Shown here: piece by piece, positions 50,045 to 59,111 of the stretch
Numbering within the stretch: the stretch's first letter is position 1
Layout of the letters: each line of letters starts with the position of its first letter
Source of the DNA: Sphingobium sp.
Lineage (GTDB): Bacteria > Pseudomonadota > Alphaproteobacteria > Sphingomonadales > Sphingomonadaceae
Length of the DNA: 64,000 nucleotides
NCBI GenBank assembly: GCA_023266575.1
Contig: JAHFPV010000002.1
Span: forward strand, 186,001-250,000
Reading direction: 5' to 3'
Notes under the pieces: model-generated
Database searches by the model: none
What the model was told of the DNA's origin: nothing
The model's input: the letters and a program-made list of their open reading frames with translations, nothing else
Translations under genes and position numbers: made by a program

Positions 50045-50974
50045 TTAGGGCGATGTCGCGTCGTCGTCAACGCGCTGCAGCGGCATTTTCGGCACCATCT
50101 GCCCCAACGGATGGCGGCTATTGACCAGTTCAACGAGGCGGCGGCTATCGACATGGGTATAGATTTGCGTCGTGCCAATGTCGGCATGGCCCAGCATCGA
50201 CTGGAGCGCGCGCAGATCCGCGCCGCCCTCCAGCAAATGGGTGGCAAAGGCGTGGCGCAGCACATGCGGGCTGACCCGTTCGGGCGCGATTCCCGCCGCC
50301 CCCGCCAGCGCCTTGACGATCTGGTAGAGCCGTATGCGGCTGAGGTAACTTTTCCCCGACGGAAACAGCCAGGCGCTATCCGTCGGCACATGCGCCAGCC
50401 AGGTCGCGACAGCCGCCCGCGCCCGGTCGGAAATCGGCACCAGCCGCTCGCGCCCGCCCTTGCCCTTCAGGATCAGGAAGGGCCGGTCCGCCGCCAGCGC
50501 CCGGCGCGGCAGCGACACCAGTTCGGTGGCGCGCAGCCCGGAGCCATAGAGCAGCTCGATCAGCGCTGACAGCCGCAGGTCGCCGGGCGCAGGATGCGCC
50601 ACCGCCAGCCGCTCGGCGATCAGCGCGAACAGCCTATCGACTTCGGCACCCGACAATATTTTGGGCAGTGGCCGCCGCATCACCGGGCGCGGCAGCGCAC
50701 TGGCGGGATTGTCCGCGCGCAGCCCTTCTTCCTCCAGAAAACCGTAAAAGGCCCGCAGCGCCGACGCCTTGCGCGCCACGGACGATGCCGCCAGCGTCGC
50801 CCATTCGCCCGCCAGTCTGCCCAGCGCCTCCTTGCTCGCCCCGGCCAGCCCGCCGATCAGCGCCGCCGCACCGTTCAGGTCAGCCCGATAGGCCAGCAAG
50901 GTATTGCGCGACGCGCCCCGCTCCGCCGCCATCATTTCCAGAAAGCGGTCGATCAGGGCATCATCGTCACCCAT
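50045..50974 (-). CDS. xerD: Tyrosine recombinase XerD-type
   Basis: 309 residues. Site-specific recombinase that, with XerC, resolves chromosome dimers at dif. The N-terminal core-binding domain ([24 protein letters not shown]) precedes the catalytic domain: [10 protein letters not shown] (Arg), [11 protein letters not shown] (Lys), [10 protein letters not shown] (His/Arg), [14 protein letters not shown] (His, Tyr). It is not associated with an integrase-type element. Its ATG overlaps the upstream gene's stop by one base (TGATG). Confidence 0.93.
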   Translation of the reverse strand: MGDDDALIDRFLEMMAAERGASRNTLLAYRADLNGAAALIGGLAGASKEALGRLAGEWATLAASSVARKASALRAFYGFLEEEGLRADNPASALPRPVMRRPLPKILSGAEVDRLFALIAERLAVAHPAPGDLRLSALIELLYGSGLRATELVSLPRRALAADRPFLILKGKGGRERLVPISDRARAAVATWLAHVPTDSAWLFPSGKSYLSRIRLYQIVKALAGAAGIAPERVSPHVLRHAFATHLLEGGADLRALQSMLGHADIGTTQIYTHVDSRRLVELVNSRHPLGQMVPKMPLQRVDDDATSP

Positions 50975-52785
50975 CAGAGCCGCGTGATCGCCTCCGCCGC
51001 GATCATCCGCGCTTCGGGGTCCAGCCCGACGCGATGCAGCGCGGCGACGACATGGTAGAGATGCCCCGGCGGCAGGCGGTTCCAGTCGCTCCCCTGCATC
51101 CCCACCGCCGCCAGCAGTGCTACGGTGCCCTTTTCGCCCCGCTGCGCCGCCGCACCGATCGCGCGCGCCCAGCGGCTGTTGGCGGCAAGGTTCACGCCAT
51201 TCTCCTGCGCCAGACTGGCCGCATCATCAGCCGACAGCCGCGCCAGACCGGCCAGCGCCGCGATCAGCATCCGGCCCTTCGCCGGCCCGGCCTCGCCAAC
51301 ATAGGTCGATACCCGGCCTTCGTTGATGTCCACGACCGGGCTTGGTGCGCCGACCGCCAGCAGGCCCCAAAATTGCGCCGCGCCATCGCCGTTCAGTTGC
51401 CCCAGCGCCCGCGCCCAGCGCGCCGCGTTGCGATCATAACCGGCGGTCATCATCGCCGCGACCAGATTGGCCGCGTCGCGCGCGTCTGCCTGCGCCACGG
51501 GCAGGGCCGCCGCTGCCCGCGCCGTCGCGATCAGCCCGACATAGTCGGGCCGCGCGCCATCCTGCCACCATGTCTGCATCGCGCCGATCCGCTCGCCCAC
51601 CGTCGCCCCGGCATAGGCGGTGCGCAGCGCGTCTATCCGGTCGGCGATCTCCGCCGGGGCGTCGCCATCGGCCGCCAGCTGGCTGTAGAAACCGACCAGC
51701 GCGGCGTTGGAAAACACCCCCAGCCGCGCCGCAATCTCCGCCGCAGGCCGCCGCCGCACCGCTGCCAGCGCGGGCGCACGTGCTTCCCACGCCCGCACAT
51801 GCGACCCAACCGTGCCATAAAGCGTATCGGGAATCTCGACATTCAGCGCCGTCGCCAGACCAAAGCGCCAGGCGGTCAGCTTGTCGACCCCGTCCCACTC
51901 GATCTTCACCGAACGGCGCGCATTGAAACCGGTGCCGACCACCTTTTCGGCCAGCCGATAGTCGATGCCGCGCACCACGCCGCGCCGCTGCGCCTGATTG
52001 AGCGCGCCGCTGGCTGATCCCTGATCGCCCGACAATGCCGGGCAGATCGCCCGCGTCATGTCCCAGCCCGGCTCTTTGCTGAAACGCAACGCACCCTCAG
52101 ACAGCGGGCACAGCCCGGCGGGGTCCGCGCTTGCCAGATAGGTCTGCATCGCAATGGCATAGAGGCGAGGCGAATAGCGGTCGGGATCGACGCTCTGCAC
52201 CATCATCCGCGCGCTGTCCGCCTCACCCATGCGCAGCAGCAGCCAGGCGCGCTCCGCCGCCCAGTCCGCCCCGTCAATGTCGCGCGGCGTATCGACCGCA
52301 GACAACAACGTCCGCCGCAACAGGATCGCGGCCCAGCGCGACATGATCGGCGCATGGGTCTGCTGCATCAGCGTGGCCAGAAACTTGCCCGACTGCCCGC
52401 CAAAGGCGTTCGGCTCCATCCCGCGCGTGGCGGGCGTCAGCGGGCCGATGCGGTCCAGCGACCGACGCGCCGTATCGGGCAGGTCATATTTCGCCTTCTG
52501 CGCCGCCAGCTCTTCAGGCGTCAATTCTTCGTCGGCCGCATTGGCCGCCGTCGGTGGCAACAGCGCCAGATCGGGCGGGGTCGCAGGATTGAGCGACGGG
52601 GCAGGCGCGACACCCGGCGTTGATCCCGGCGCAGGGCGCGCGGGCGTTGGCGCAGGCGCTTCAGGCGCGTCGCCAAAACCGGGCGGCAACAGCGATTCGG
52701 GCGCCTGTTGCGCCACGACCGGCAGCGCCAGTGCCAGCGCAAAGCTGCCCAGCGCCCATTTCGCCTTACCCCCGGACCTGCGCAT
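50974..52785 (-). CDS. Exported protein of unknown function (sphingomonad-type)
   Basis: 603 residues from the ATG at 52785. A signal peptide (LGSFALALALPVVAQQ) is followed by a Pro/Ala-rich linker (about 20-90) and a long, mostly helical region without known motifs. A repeated Ala-rich helical pattern suggests TPR-like or alpha-solenoid structure. I recognise no family. It is packed between a 62-residue membrane protein (5-base gap) and xerD (1-base overlap), so it is an operon member. Confidence 0.75.
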   Translation of the reverse strand: MRRSGGKAKWALGSFALALALPVVAQQAPESLLPPGFGDAPEAPAPTPARPAPGSTPGVAPAPSLNPATPPDLALLPPTAANAADEELTPEELAAQKAKYDLPDTARRSLDRIGPLTPATRGMEPNAFGGQSGKFLATLMQQTHAPIMSRWAAILLRRTLLSAVDTPRDIDGADWAAERAWLLLRMGEADSARMMVQSVDPDRYSPRLYAIAMQTYLASADPAGLCPLSEGALRFSKEPGWDMTRAICPALSGDQGSASGALNQAQRRGVVRGIDYRLAEKVVGTGFNARRSVKIEWDGVDKLTAWRFGLATALNVEIPDTLYGTVGSHVRAWEARAPALAAVRRRPAAEIAARLGVFSNAALVGFYSQLAADGDAPAEIADRIDALRTAYAGATVGERIGAMQTWWQDGARPDYVGLIATARAAAALPVAQADARDAANLVAAMMTAGYDRNAARWARALGQLNGDGAAQFWGLLAVGAPSPVVDINEGRVSTYVGEAGPAKGRMLIAALAGLARLSADDAASLAQENGVNLAANSRWARAIGAAAQRGEKGTVALLAAVGMQGSDWNRLPPGHLYHVVAALHRVGLDPEARMIAAEAITRL

Positions 52786-52790
52786 GGGCT

Positions 52791-52979
52791 TTACTGGCCC
52801 AGCTTCTCGGCGGGGATGGCTTTCTCGACACGCTGCTGCGGCTGCTCGCCGCCGCGCGACCACAGGAAGGCCAGCAGCGCGACGACCAGCACCACCAGGA
52901 CGATGGGCAGGATCGGCAGGCGCGTGCCACGACGGCGGCCAGCGCCCTCAAAACTGCTGAAATTGCGGTTGTTCTTCAT
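52791..52979 (-). CDS. Small single-pass membrane protein
   Basis: 62 residues. An N-terminal basic segment (FEGAGRRRGTRL) leads to one transmembrane helix (PILPIVLVVLVVALLAFLW) and a short hydrophilic end. It starts the operon with the 603-residue exported protein, xerD and accA and is divergent from aroK. A similar reading frame in relatives is usual for this locus as far as I know; function unknown. Confidence 0.75.
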   Translation of the reverse strand: MKNNRNFSSFEGAGRRRGTRLPILPIVLVVLVVALLAFLWSRGGEQPQQRVEKAIPAEKLGQ

Positions 52980-53073
52980 GAGTCCTTGCTACGGCTGGTC
53001 CCGCCATCGCGCAAAACGACAGGGAAAGATGCGATTTGCCTCTGTGACGGGTCGCTGTATAGCCCCGGTCGCC

Positions 53074-53622
53074 ATGCAGCGAAACAGCAAATTCCCGGCA
53101 ACCAACGCCAAGCGCGGTCCCATCGTCCTGGTGGGCATGATGGGCGTGGGCAAATCCACCGTCGGACGGCGGCTCGCCGCGCGGCTGGGCGTGACTTTCG
53201 TCGATGCGGATGAGGAGATTGAGAAAGCCGCCGGGCTGTCCATCACCGAAATTTTCGCCCGCTATGGCGAACCCCATTTCCGCGACGGCGAACGCCGCGT
53301 CATCGCCCGGCTGATGGACGGCGCGCCCAAGGTGATCGCGACCGGCGGCGGCGCGTTCATGCAGGATGATACCCGCGCGCTGATCCTGGATCAGGCGACC
53401 GCCATCTGGCTGGACGCGGACATTGACGTGCTGGTCGATCGCGTGTCCCGCCGCGAAGGCCGCCCCCTGCTCAAGGATCGCGATCCCCGCACTGTGCTGA
53501 CCGATCTGGCGGCGGTCCGCAATCCGGTTTACGCGCTCGCCCCCATTCATGTGAAGAGCATCGCTGCCCCGCATGACATCACGGTCGACCGCATCATGGA
53601 GCATCTGACGGCATGGCAATAG
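53074..53622 (+). CDS. aroK: Shikimate kinase
   Basis: 182 residues from the ATG at 53074. It phosphorylates shikimate in the aromatic amino acid pathway. Walker A GMMGVGKS at 21-28, DADEEIE, GERRVI and ATGGGAF are all present. Its end overlaps the aroB start by 10 bases, so the two consecutive steps are coupled in translation. The gene is divergent from the small membrane protein. Confidence 0.96.
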   Translation: MQRNSKFPATNAKRGPIVLVGMMGVGKSTVGRRLAARLGVTFVDADEEIEKAAGLSITEIFARYGEPHFRDGERRVIARLMDGAPKVIATGGGAFMQDDTRALILDQATAIWLDADIDVLVDRVSRREGRPLLKDRDPRTVLTDLAAVRNPVYALAPIHVKSIAAPHDITVDRIMEHLTAWQ

Positions 53623-54719
53623 TCCCGGTCGCGCTCGGCGCGCGCAGTTACGATATTCTCGTCGAACAGGGCGCGCTCGACCGTGCGGGCGACATCCTGG
53701 CCCCCTATGCGCGCAAGGGGCGGCTGGTCGTCGTCACCGACGCCCATGTCGCCGCCGCGCAACTCCCCCGCCTCGACGCCAGCCTGCGCGCTGCCAATGT
53801 GACGCTCGAACCGATCATCCTGCCGCCCGGCGAACAGACCAAGAGCTGGCGGCATCTGGAACAATTGCTCGACGCGCTGCTGGCGCTGGAGATTGAGCGC
53901 GGCGATCATGTCGTGGCGCTGGGCGGCGGCGTGATCGGCGACCTCGTCGGCTTTGCCGCCTCCATCCTCAAGCGCGGCTGCCACTTCATCCAGGTGCCGA
54001 CTACCCTGCTGGCCCAGGTCGATTCGTCGGTCGGCGGCAAGACCGCGATCAACACCGCGGCAGGCAAGAATCTGATCGGCAGCTTCTACCAGCCCGCCCT
54101 CGTCCTGATCGACCCCTCGACCCTCGATAGCCTGCCCCAACGCGAAACCCGCGCGGGCTATGCCGAAGTCGTCAAATATGGGCTGATCGACGATCCCGAT
54201 TTCTTCGGCTGGTGCGAAGCCAATGCCCAGGCGCTGCTGGCCGGTGATCCCGACGCCCGCACGATCGCCATCGAACGCAGCGTCCGCGCGAAAGCCGCGA
54301 TCGTCGCCGATGACGAGCGCGAAACATCGGGCCGCCGCGCCCTGCTCAACCTTGGCCACACATTCGGCCACGCGCTGGAGGCCGACACCGGCTTTTGCGA
54401 TACCCTGCTCCATGGCGAAGGCGTCGCGGCAGGCATGGCGCTGGCCTTCCGCTACTCAGCGCGCCTCGGCCTCTGCCCCCAATCTGATGCAGACCGCGTC
54501 ACCGCGCACCTCAAAGCCGTCGGTCTGCCCCACAACCTCGCCACCGCCCACGTCACCGCCGATGGCCCAACACTGGTCGGCCACATGCTCCACGACAAGA
54601 AGATGGCGGCAGGCACCCTCCCCTTCCTGCTGGCGCGCGGCATCGGCCAGACCTTCCTGTCAAAGGATGTCGTGCTGGACGATGTAGCGGCGTTTCTGGA
54701 CGCGGATCGGGCTTCCTAA
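53613..54719 (+). CDS. aroB: 3-dehydroquinate synthase
   Basis: 368 residues. It cyclises DAHP to 3-dehydroquinate using NAD+ and a divalent metal. LPPGEQTKSW, ALGGGVIGDLVGFAASILKRG, VGGKTAIN and the metal-binding histidines in LGHTFGHALE are present. It forms an overlapping pair with aroK, as in many proteobacteria. A large palindromic element follows the stop. Confidence 0.97.
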   Translation: MAIVPVALGARSYDILVEQGALDRAGDILAPYARKGRLVVVTDAHVAAAQLPRLDASLRAANVTLEPIILPPGEQTKSWRHLEQLLDALLALEIERGDHVVALGGGVIGDLVGFAASILKRGCHFIQVPTTLLAQVDSSVGGKTAINTAAGKNLIGSFYQPALVLIDPSTLDSLPQRETRAGYAEVVKYGLIDDPDFFGWCEANAQALLAGDPDARTIAIERSVRAKAAIVADDERETSGRRALLNLGHTFGHALEADTGFCDTLLHGEGVAAGMALAFRYSARLGLCPQSDADRVTAHLKAVGLPHNLATAHVTADGPTLVGHMLHDKKMAAGTLPFLLARGIGQTFLSKDVVLDDVAAFLDADRAS

Positions 54720-54721
54720 GT

Positions 54722-54818
54722 CCCCCTCCCGCTTGCGGGAGGGGTTAGGGGAGGGTCTGTAAATCCCCTCGCGCCCGCACAAGCCCTCGCCCGACCCCTC
54801 CCGCAAGCGGAAGGGGAG
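54722..54818. repeat. Large palindromic element after aroB
   Basis: CCCCTCCCGCTTGCGGGAGGGG at the left and CCCCTCCCGCAAGCGGAAGGGG at the right frame a middle with AGGGGAGGG. The outer segments are reverse complements with small differences. It is of the CTCCC/GGGAG family seen at 20545 and 39785, and may serve to end aroB transcription. Confidence 0.75.
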
Positions 54819-54825
54819 AAGAAAC

Positions 54826-54853
54826 AAAAAAAGGGCGCCACATCGGGCGCCCT
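54826..54853 (-). terminator. Intrinsic terminator after rpmE
   Basis: On the minus strand AGGGCGCC-CGATGT-GGCGCCCT is followed by a T7 run (A's at 54826-54832 on plus). It lies 23 bases after the rpmE stop. Confidence 0.93.
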
Positions 54854-54876
54854 TTCCTTGAACCTTGTAAGGCCGA

Positions 54877-55101
54877 TTACTTCTTCAGCGTCAGACCGCC
54901 AAAGCGCTTGTTGAAGCGCGCCACCTGGCCGCCCTGATCCAGCTGGCGCTGGCCACCGATCCATGCGGGATGCGACTTGGGGTCGATGTCGAGCGCCATC
55001 TTGTCGCCTTCCTTGCCCCAGGTCGAACGGGTCTGGAACGTCGTGCCATCCGTCATCTGGACGGTGATCATGTGGTAGTCGGGGTGAATATCGGCCTTCA
55101 T
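54877..55101 (-). CDS. rpmE: 50S ribosomal protein L31
   Basis: 74 residues from the ATG at 55101, with GGAG upstream; the frame is open further, but the start fits L31. [10 protein letters not shown] and [14 protein letters not shown] are the family start. The zinc cysteines of the C+ type are missing, so it is the alphaproteobacterial C- form. The terminator follows directly. It lies downstream of fabZ on the same strand. Confidence 0.95.
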   Translation of the reverse strand: MKADIHPDYHMITVQMTDGTTFQTRSTWGKEGDKMALDIDPKSHPAWIGGQRQLDQGGQVARFNKRFGGLTLKK

Positions 55102-55224
55102 GGCGTCATGCTCCGTAGTGCGCCGGTTCCGACCGGCTGTGGATGCGGGAAAAGTGCGAAGGCGCGCCGTTAGCCGGTTTGGCGCGCCATGGCAAGCGCG
55201 ATGCGCCATCCCGCCCCCTCGCCC

Positions 55225-55704
55225 TCAATCCTTGGGCGGATCGCTGATCATCGCGACGAACTGCGCCTCGGCGGCCAGCTTGTCGCCCAGCATCGCCTTG
55301 CCAGCAAATTTGCAGATCGCGCCGCGATTCTGGGTCACCTCGACATGCAGGTCGAGCAGGCAGCCCGGCTCAACTGGCGATCGGAACTTCGCGCCGTCGA
55401 TGCTCATGAAATAGACGAGCTTGCCCGAATCGGCCAAATTCATTGATTCCACCGCCAGCACGCCCGCCGCCTGCGCCATCGCTTCGACGATCAGCACGCC
55501 CGGCATGATCGGCCGGGTCGGGAAATGCCCCTGGAAAAAAGGTTCGTTCACCGACACCGCCTTGATCGCGTGGATCGACTGGTTCGGCACCAGCGACACC
55601 ACACGGTCGATCAGCAGCATCGGGTAACGATGCGGCAGCGCGGCCATGACCCGACGGATATCCATCGGGCCACGCGCGCCTTCATTTTCAACTGCCCCCG
55701 TCAT
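55225..55704 (-). CDS. fabZ: 3-hydroxyacyl-ACP dehydratase FabZ
   Basis: 159 residues (an inner ATG at residue 14 is possible). It dehydrates 3-hydroxyacyl-ACP in fatty acid synthesis. Catalytic His60 lies in [10 protein letters not shown] and Glu74 in VEAMAQ. In most Gram-negatives it lies between lpxD and lpxA; here it follows skp by 6 bases, with neither lpx gene present. Confidence 0.96.
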   Translation of the reverse strand: MTGAVENEGARGPMDIRRVMAALPHRYPMLLIDRVVSLVPNQSIHAIKAVSVNEPFFQGHFPTRPIMPGVLIVEAMAQAAGVLAVESMNLADSGKLVYFMSIDGAKFRSPVEPGCLLDLHVEVTQNRGAICKFAGKAMLGDKLAAEAQFVAMISDPPKD

Positions 55705-55710
55705 GCTGGA

Positions 55711-56364
55711 TCAGCGCGACTTGGGCGCCTGCGCCGGGTTCGCCGGTGCGGGCTGGCCTGCAGCCTGACCCTGACGGCCCGGCTGCCAGCCGGCGGGCGG
55801 GGTGATCGAAACGCTGGGGACCAGCGCGTTGATTTCGGTCACGACGGCAGCCGTAATATCGACGGTCGGCTGGTAGGACACGGTCGCGTCGGGGGCCAGC
55901 ACCAGGTCAACCTTGGCCTTCGCCATCGCGGCCTTCAGCGCGTCCGAAAGCTTGGCGGTGATCTGCTCCTCGACATAGGCGTTGGCGAGCGCGATCGGCT
56001 GGCCCATGCGCTGCAATTCCGCCTGTGCGCTCTGCTGCGACTGCTGGAACGCCTGATACTGGGTCTCGATCGCCGGGGTGGGTTTGTTGCCCGCCGCGGT
56101 CAGCGCCTTCTGGATCGCATCGCCCTTGGTCTTGAGGTCGGCGTCGATCGCCGTCTTGCGCGTGTTGAACGCATCGATCTGCGGCTTGTAGGTCGTCTGC
56201 ATCTGGGTGCGGGCGACGGTGTAGGCCGCGCTGGTGCCAACCGCGCGTTGCAGGTCGGCGACGGCGATGCCCAACTTGGACTGCGCAGCGGCGGGAACGG
56301 CGGTCAGTGCAATGGCGGTCATCGGCGCGAGAACGAGCGCCGCAGCCTTGATAATGGTCTTCAT
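55711..56364 (-). CDS. skp: OmpH/Skp-like periplasmic chaperone
   Basis: 217 residues. Signal peptide ends at VPAAAQ. The OmpH domain (KLGIAVADLQRAVGTSAAYTVA, then long helices with AIETQYQAFQQSQQSAQAEL) forms the jellyfish-like coiled arms that hold unfolded outer-membrane proteins. The Gly/Gln/Pro/Ala-rich C-terminal tail is extra. Its ATG overlaps the bamA stop by one base, so chaperone and assembly barrel are coupled. Confidence 0.93.
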   Translation of the reverse strand: MKTIIKAAALVLAPMTAIALTAVPAAAQSKLGIAVADLQRAVGTSAAYTVARTQMQTTYKPQIDAFNTRKTAIDADLKTKGDAIQKALTAAGNKPTPAIETQYQAFQQSQQSAQAELQRMGQPIALANAYVEEQITAKLSDALKAAMAKAKVDLVLAPDATVSYQPTVDITAAVVTEINALVPSVSITPPAGWQPGRQGQAAGQPAPANPAQAPKSR

Positions 56365-59039
56365 CAGAATTGAGTCCCTACGTTGAAGGTGATGAGCTTG
56401 TTGTCGTCCCCTGGTTCTTTCAGCAGCGCCTTGGCGATATCGATACGGAACGGGCCGAACGGCGAGTTCCAGTTGACGCCAAAGCCAACCGACAGGCGGG
56501 GTTTGAGCGTATCGCCGAGATATTCTTCCACGAAATTGCCGCCGGAGAAGGTGTAGTTCACGTCGCAGGTCGGTTGATAGGGCGTGCCCCCGGCCCGCAC
56601 CGTAGCGCCAGTCCCCGATGTGGGTGAACAATAGCCAGCAAAGGCGATTGTGCCGGGATTTTTCAGTCCGGCCACGGCGCCTGCATCCATGAAGATCGAG
56701 GGGCGCAGGCCCATTTCGCGCGCACCCGATCCCAGCGGAATTTCGACTTCGGCGCGGGCCAGATAATAGATTTTGCCGCCCAGCGCGTCGTCCGACACAT
56801 TATTATTATCGGTATTCTTGACATAGCCGGTGGTGTTGCCGTTCGCATCCGTCTCCGCCGTCAGGTAGAAGCGCTTGACGCGGGGGCCGACACCGCGAAT
56901 GTCAAAGCCCCTGAATTGCGGTTCGCCCAGGAAGAAACGGTCAGTCAGGCGGATCTTGTCGACCGACTGCCCGGTCGAATCCAGACGTTCGCCTTCCAGG
57001 CTGTGGATATAACCACCCTCGCCGGTCAGCGAGAAAATGAAGCCGCCACCCAGCGGGAAGAATTTGGAGGCGTTCAGGCGCGTGCGCACATATTTGACGC
57101 TACCGCCAAGCCCGGCAAAATCCTGGCTCAACACGATATTATGTCCGCGCGTCGGACGAATACGATTGTCGCGCGTGTCGTAGATCAGCGAATAGCCGAG
57201 CGACGATGTCGTCCGCTTGCCGATCGCATCGCAGAGATAGCGGCCCGCCAGCAACGGATCGCATTCGGTGATGCCATCGCCATTGGTGTCCGAATAATAA
57301 GTATCCTTGTCGAGCGTCACATCGTCCAGATTGAGGCTGTAACGCAGCGCCAGCGACATGAACTCGGTGATCGGCACACCCGCGCGGATCTGGAAACCCG
57401 TCGTCGTCTGTTCGTAGGTCGTATCGCGGTCATTATTGGTCAAATAGCGGAAGCTATTGAGATCGCGGCGATAAATATCACCGCCCAGCGCGATATTCTT
57501 GTCGAGAAAATAGGGTTCGGTAAACCCGACTTCCACCGACTTGCTATAGGCCGAATAATTGACCGAGGTGCGCAGTTCCTGGCCCTTGCCGCGGAAGTTG
57601 CGCTGGGTGATCGAAGCCGACACGATGAAGCGTTCCAACGACGAGAAACCGGCCGACAGCGACAATTCGCCGGTCGATTTTTCCTGCACATTGGTTTCCA
57701 AGATGATGCGATCAGGCGCTGAACCCGGCTTCTGCTCCACGTCCAGCTTTTCCTGGAAGAAGCCGAGCGAATTGATCCGGTCCTTCGACCGCTTGACCAG
57801 GAAGCTGTTGAACGCGTCCCCTTCGGCCAGACGGAATTCGCGGCGCACGACCTTGTCCTGCGTCAGCGTATTGCCGTTGATGTCGACCCGCTCGACATAG
57901 ACGCGCGGCGCATTGGCGATGCGGAAATTAATCCCCATCGTCAGCGTATCTTTGTCGCGCTGGAAATCGGGCGACACATCGGCAAAGGCGTAACCGAACA
58001 GGCCAGCCGTCTCGCTGAGCGTGTCGACCGTATCCTCGACCTGCTTGGCGTTATACCAGTCGCCCTTCTTCATCGGCAGACGCTTGGTCAGGCCATCGCC
58101 CGACAGGTCGCGAATGTCCGATTCGACCTTCACGTCGCCAAATTTATAGCGGTCGCCTTCTTCCACCACATAAGTGATGATGAAGTCCTGCTTGTCGGGG
58201 GTCAGTTCCGCCACGGCGGAAATCACGCGGAAATCGGCATAGCCCTCAGTCAGATAATATTGGCGCAGCTTCTGCTGGTCATAAGCCAGACGATCGGGAT
58301 CATAACTGGTGCCCGACGAAAACAGGCGGAACCAGCGCGACTGCTTGGTCACCATCTGGCTGCGCAGCGCGCCGTCCTTGAACTTCTCGTTGCCGATGAT
58401 GTTGATCTGGCGGACCTTGGACTTCGGCCCTTCGGTAATTTCGAACACGATATCGACGCGATTCTGGTCCAGCTGCACCATCTTCGGCTCGACGCTGGCG
58501 GCAAAACGGCCCTGGCGGCGATAGAGTTCGATGATGCGCGCCACGTCGGCGCGAACCTTGGAGCGCGTATAGATTTGCCGCGGGGCCAGCTTGATTTCCG
58601 GCCGAATCTTATCCTCTTTCAGCCGCTTATTGCCTTCCAGCACGATGCGGTTGATGACCGGATTTTCCTTCACCTCGACAATCAGCGCGCCATTGTCGTT
58701 GCGGATCTGGACATCGGCGAACAGCTCGGTCTCATACAGGTCGCGCAGACCCTGATCGAGCGTTTCCTGGGTGAAGGGCTGGCCAACGCGCAGCTTGGTG
58801 TAGGACAGGATCGTGTCCGGCTCCAGCCGCTGGGTGCCGGTCACGGTGATCGCGCTGATCGTGCCGACCGGCGCGGGAGCGACGGGCGGGGCCAGCGTCG
58901 GCGCGGGTGCGCGGGCAGGCGCTGCCGCCTGCTGCGCCATCGCGGGCACCGTCGCAAAGCCAGCGATCATCGTCGTCGCCAACAGGGCCGTGACGACCGG
59001 GCGCTGCCTCTTGCTGCTCATCATCGCTGTCACCCGCAT
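56364..59039 (-). CDS. bamA: Outer membrane protein assembly factor BamA
   Basis: 891 residues from the ATG at 59039, near GAGGTG; other ATGs at 59024 and 59021 are possible. After the signal peptide (ending VPAMAQQ) and a Pro/Ala linker come five POTRA domains (ISAITVTGTQRLEPDTIL, etc.) and the 16-stranded barrel, which includes VRGF-like RGFDIRGVGPR and ends in the outer-membrane signal phenylalanine (VGTQF). It is the essential core of the BAM complex; BamD is encoded at 4780. Confidence 0.96.
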   Translation of the reverse strand: MRVTAMMSSKRQRPVVTALLATTMIAGFATVPAMAQQAAAPARAPAPTLAPPVAPAPVGTISAITVTGTQRLEPDTILSYTKLRVGQPFTQETLDQGLRDLYETELFADVQIRNDNGALIVEVKENPVINRIVLEGNKRLKEDKIRPEIKLAPRQIYTRSKVRADVARIIELYRRQGRFAASVEPKMVQLDQNRVDIVFEITEGPKSKVRQINIIGNEKFKDGALRSQMVTKQSRWFRLFSSGTSYDPDRLAYDQQKLRQYYLTEGYADFRVISAVAELTPDKQDFIITYVVEEGDRYKFGDVKVESDIRDLSGDGLTKRLPMKKGDWYNAKQVEDTVDTLSETAGLFGYAFADVSPDFQRDKDTLTMGINFRIANAPRVYVERVDINGNTLTQDKVVRREFRLAEGDAFNSFLVKRSKDRINSLGFFQEKLDVEQKPGSAPDRIILETNVQEKSTGELSLSAGFSSLERFIVSASITQRNFRGKGQELRTSVNYSAYSKSVEVGFTEPYFLDKNIALGGDIYRRDLNSFRYLTNNDRDTTYEQTTTGFQIRAGVPITEFMSLALRYSLNLDDVTLDKDTYYSDTNGDGITECDPLLAGRYLCDAIGKRTTSSLGYSLIYDTRDNRIRPTRGHNIVLSQDFAGLGGSVKYVRTRLNASKFFPLGGGFIFSLTGEGGYIHSLEGERLDSTGQSVDKIRLTDRFFLGEPQFRGFDIRGVGPRVKRFYLTAETDANGNTTGYVKNTDNNNVSDDALGGKIYYLARAEVEIPLGSGAREMGLRPSIFMDAGAVAGLKNPGTIAFAGYCSPTSGTGATVRAGGTPYQPTCDVNYTFSGGNFVEEYLGDTLKPRLSVGFGVNWNSPFGPFRIDIAKALLKEPGDDNKLITFNVGTQF

Positions 59040-59111
59040 CACCTCAAACCATATAAAATTGTTTCCGCCGACACAGACGACGCCAAACCGCGTCTCCCTG
59101 CCCGAAGCGGC

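Noticed and set aside
50045-50974. Tyrosine recombinase as a sign of a genomic island or phage
   Set aside because: Motifs and place next to accA fit housekeeping XerD; no attachment site, phage or mobile genes are nearby.
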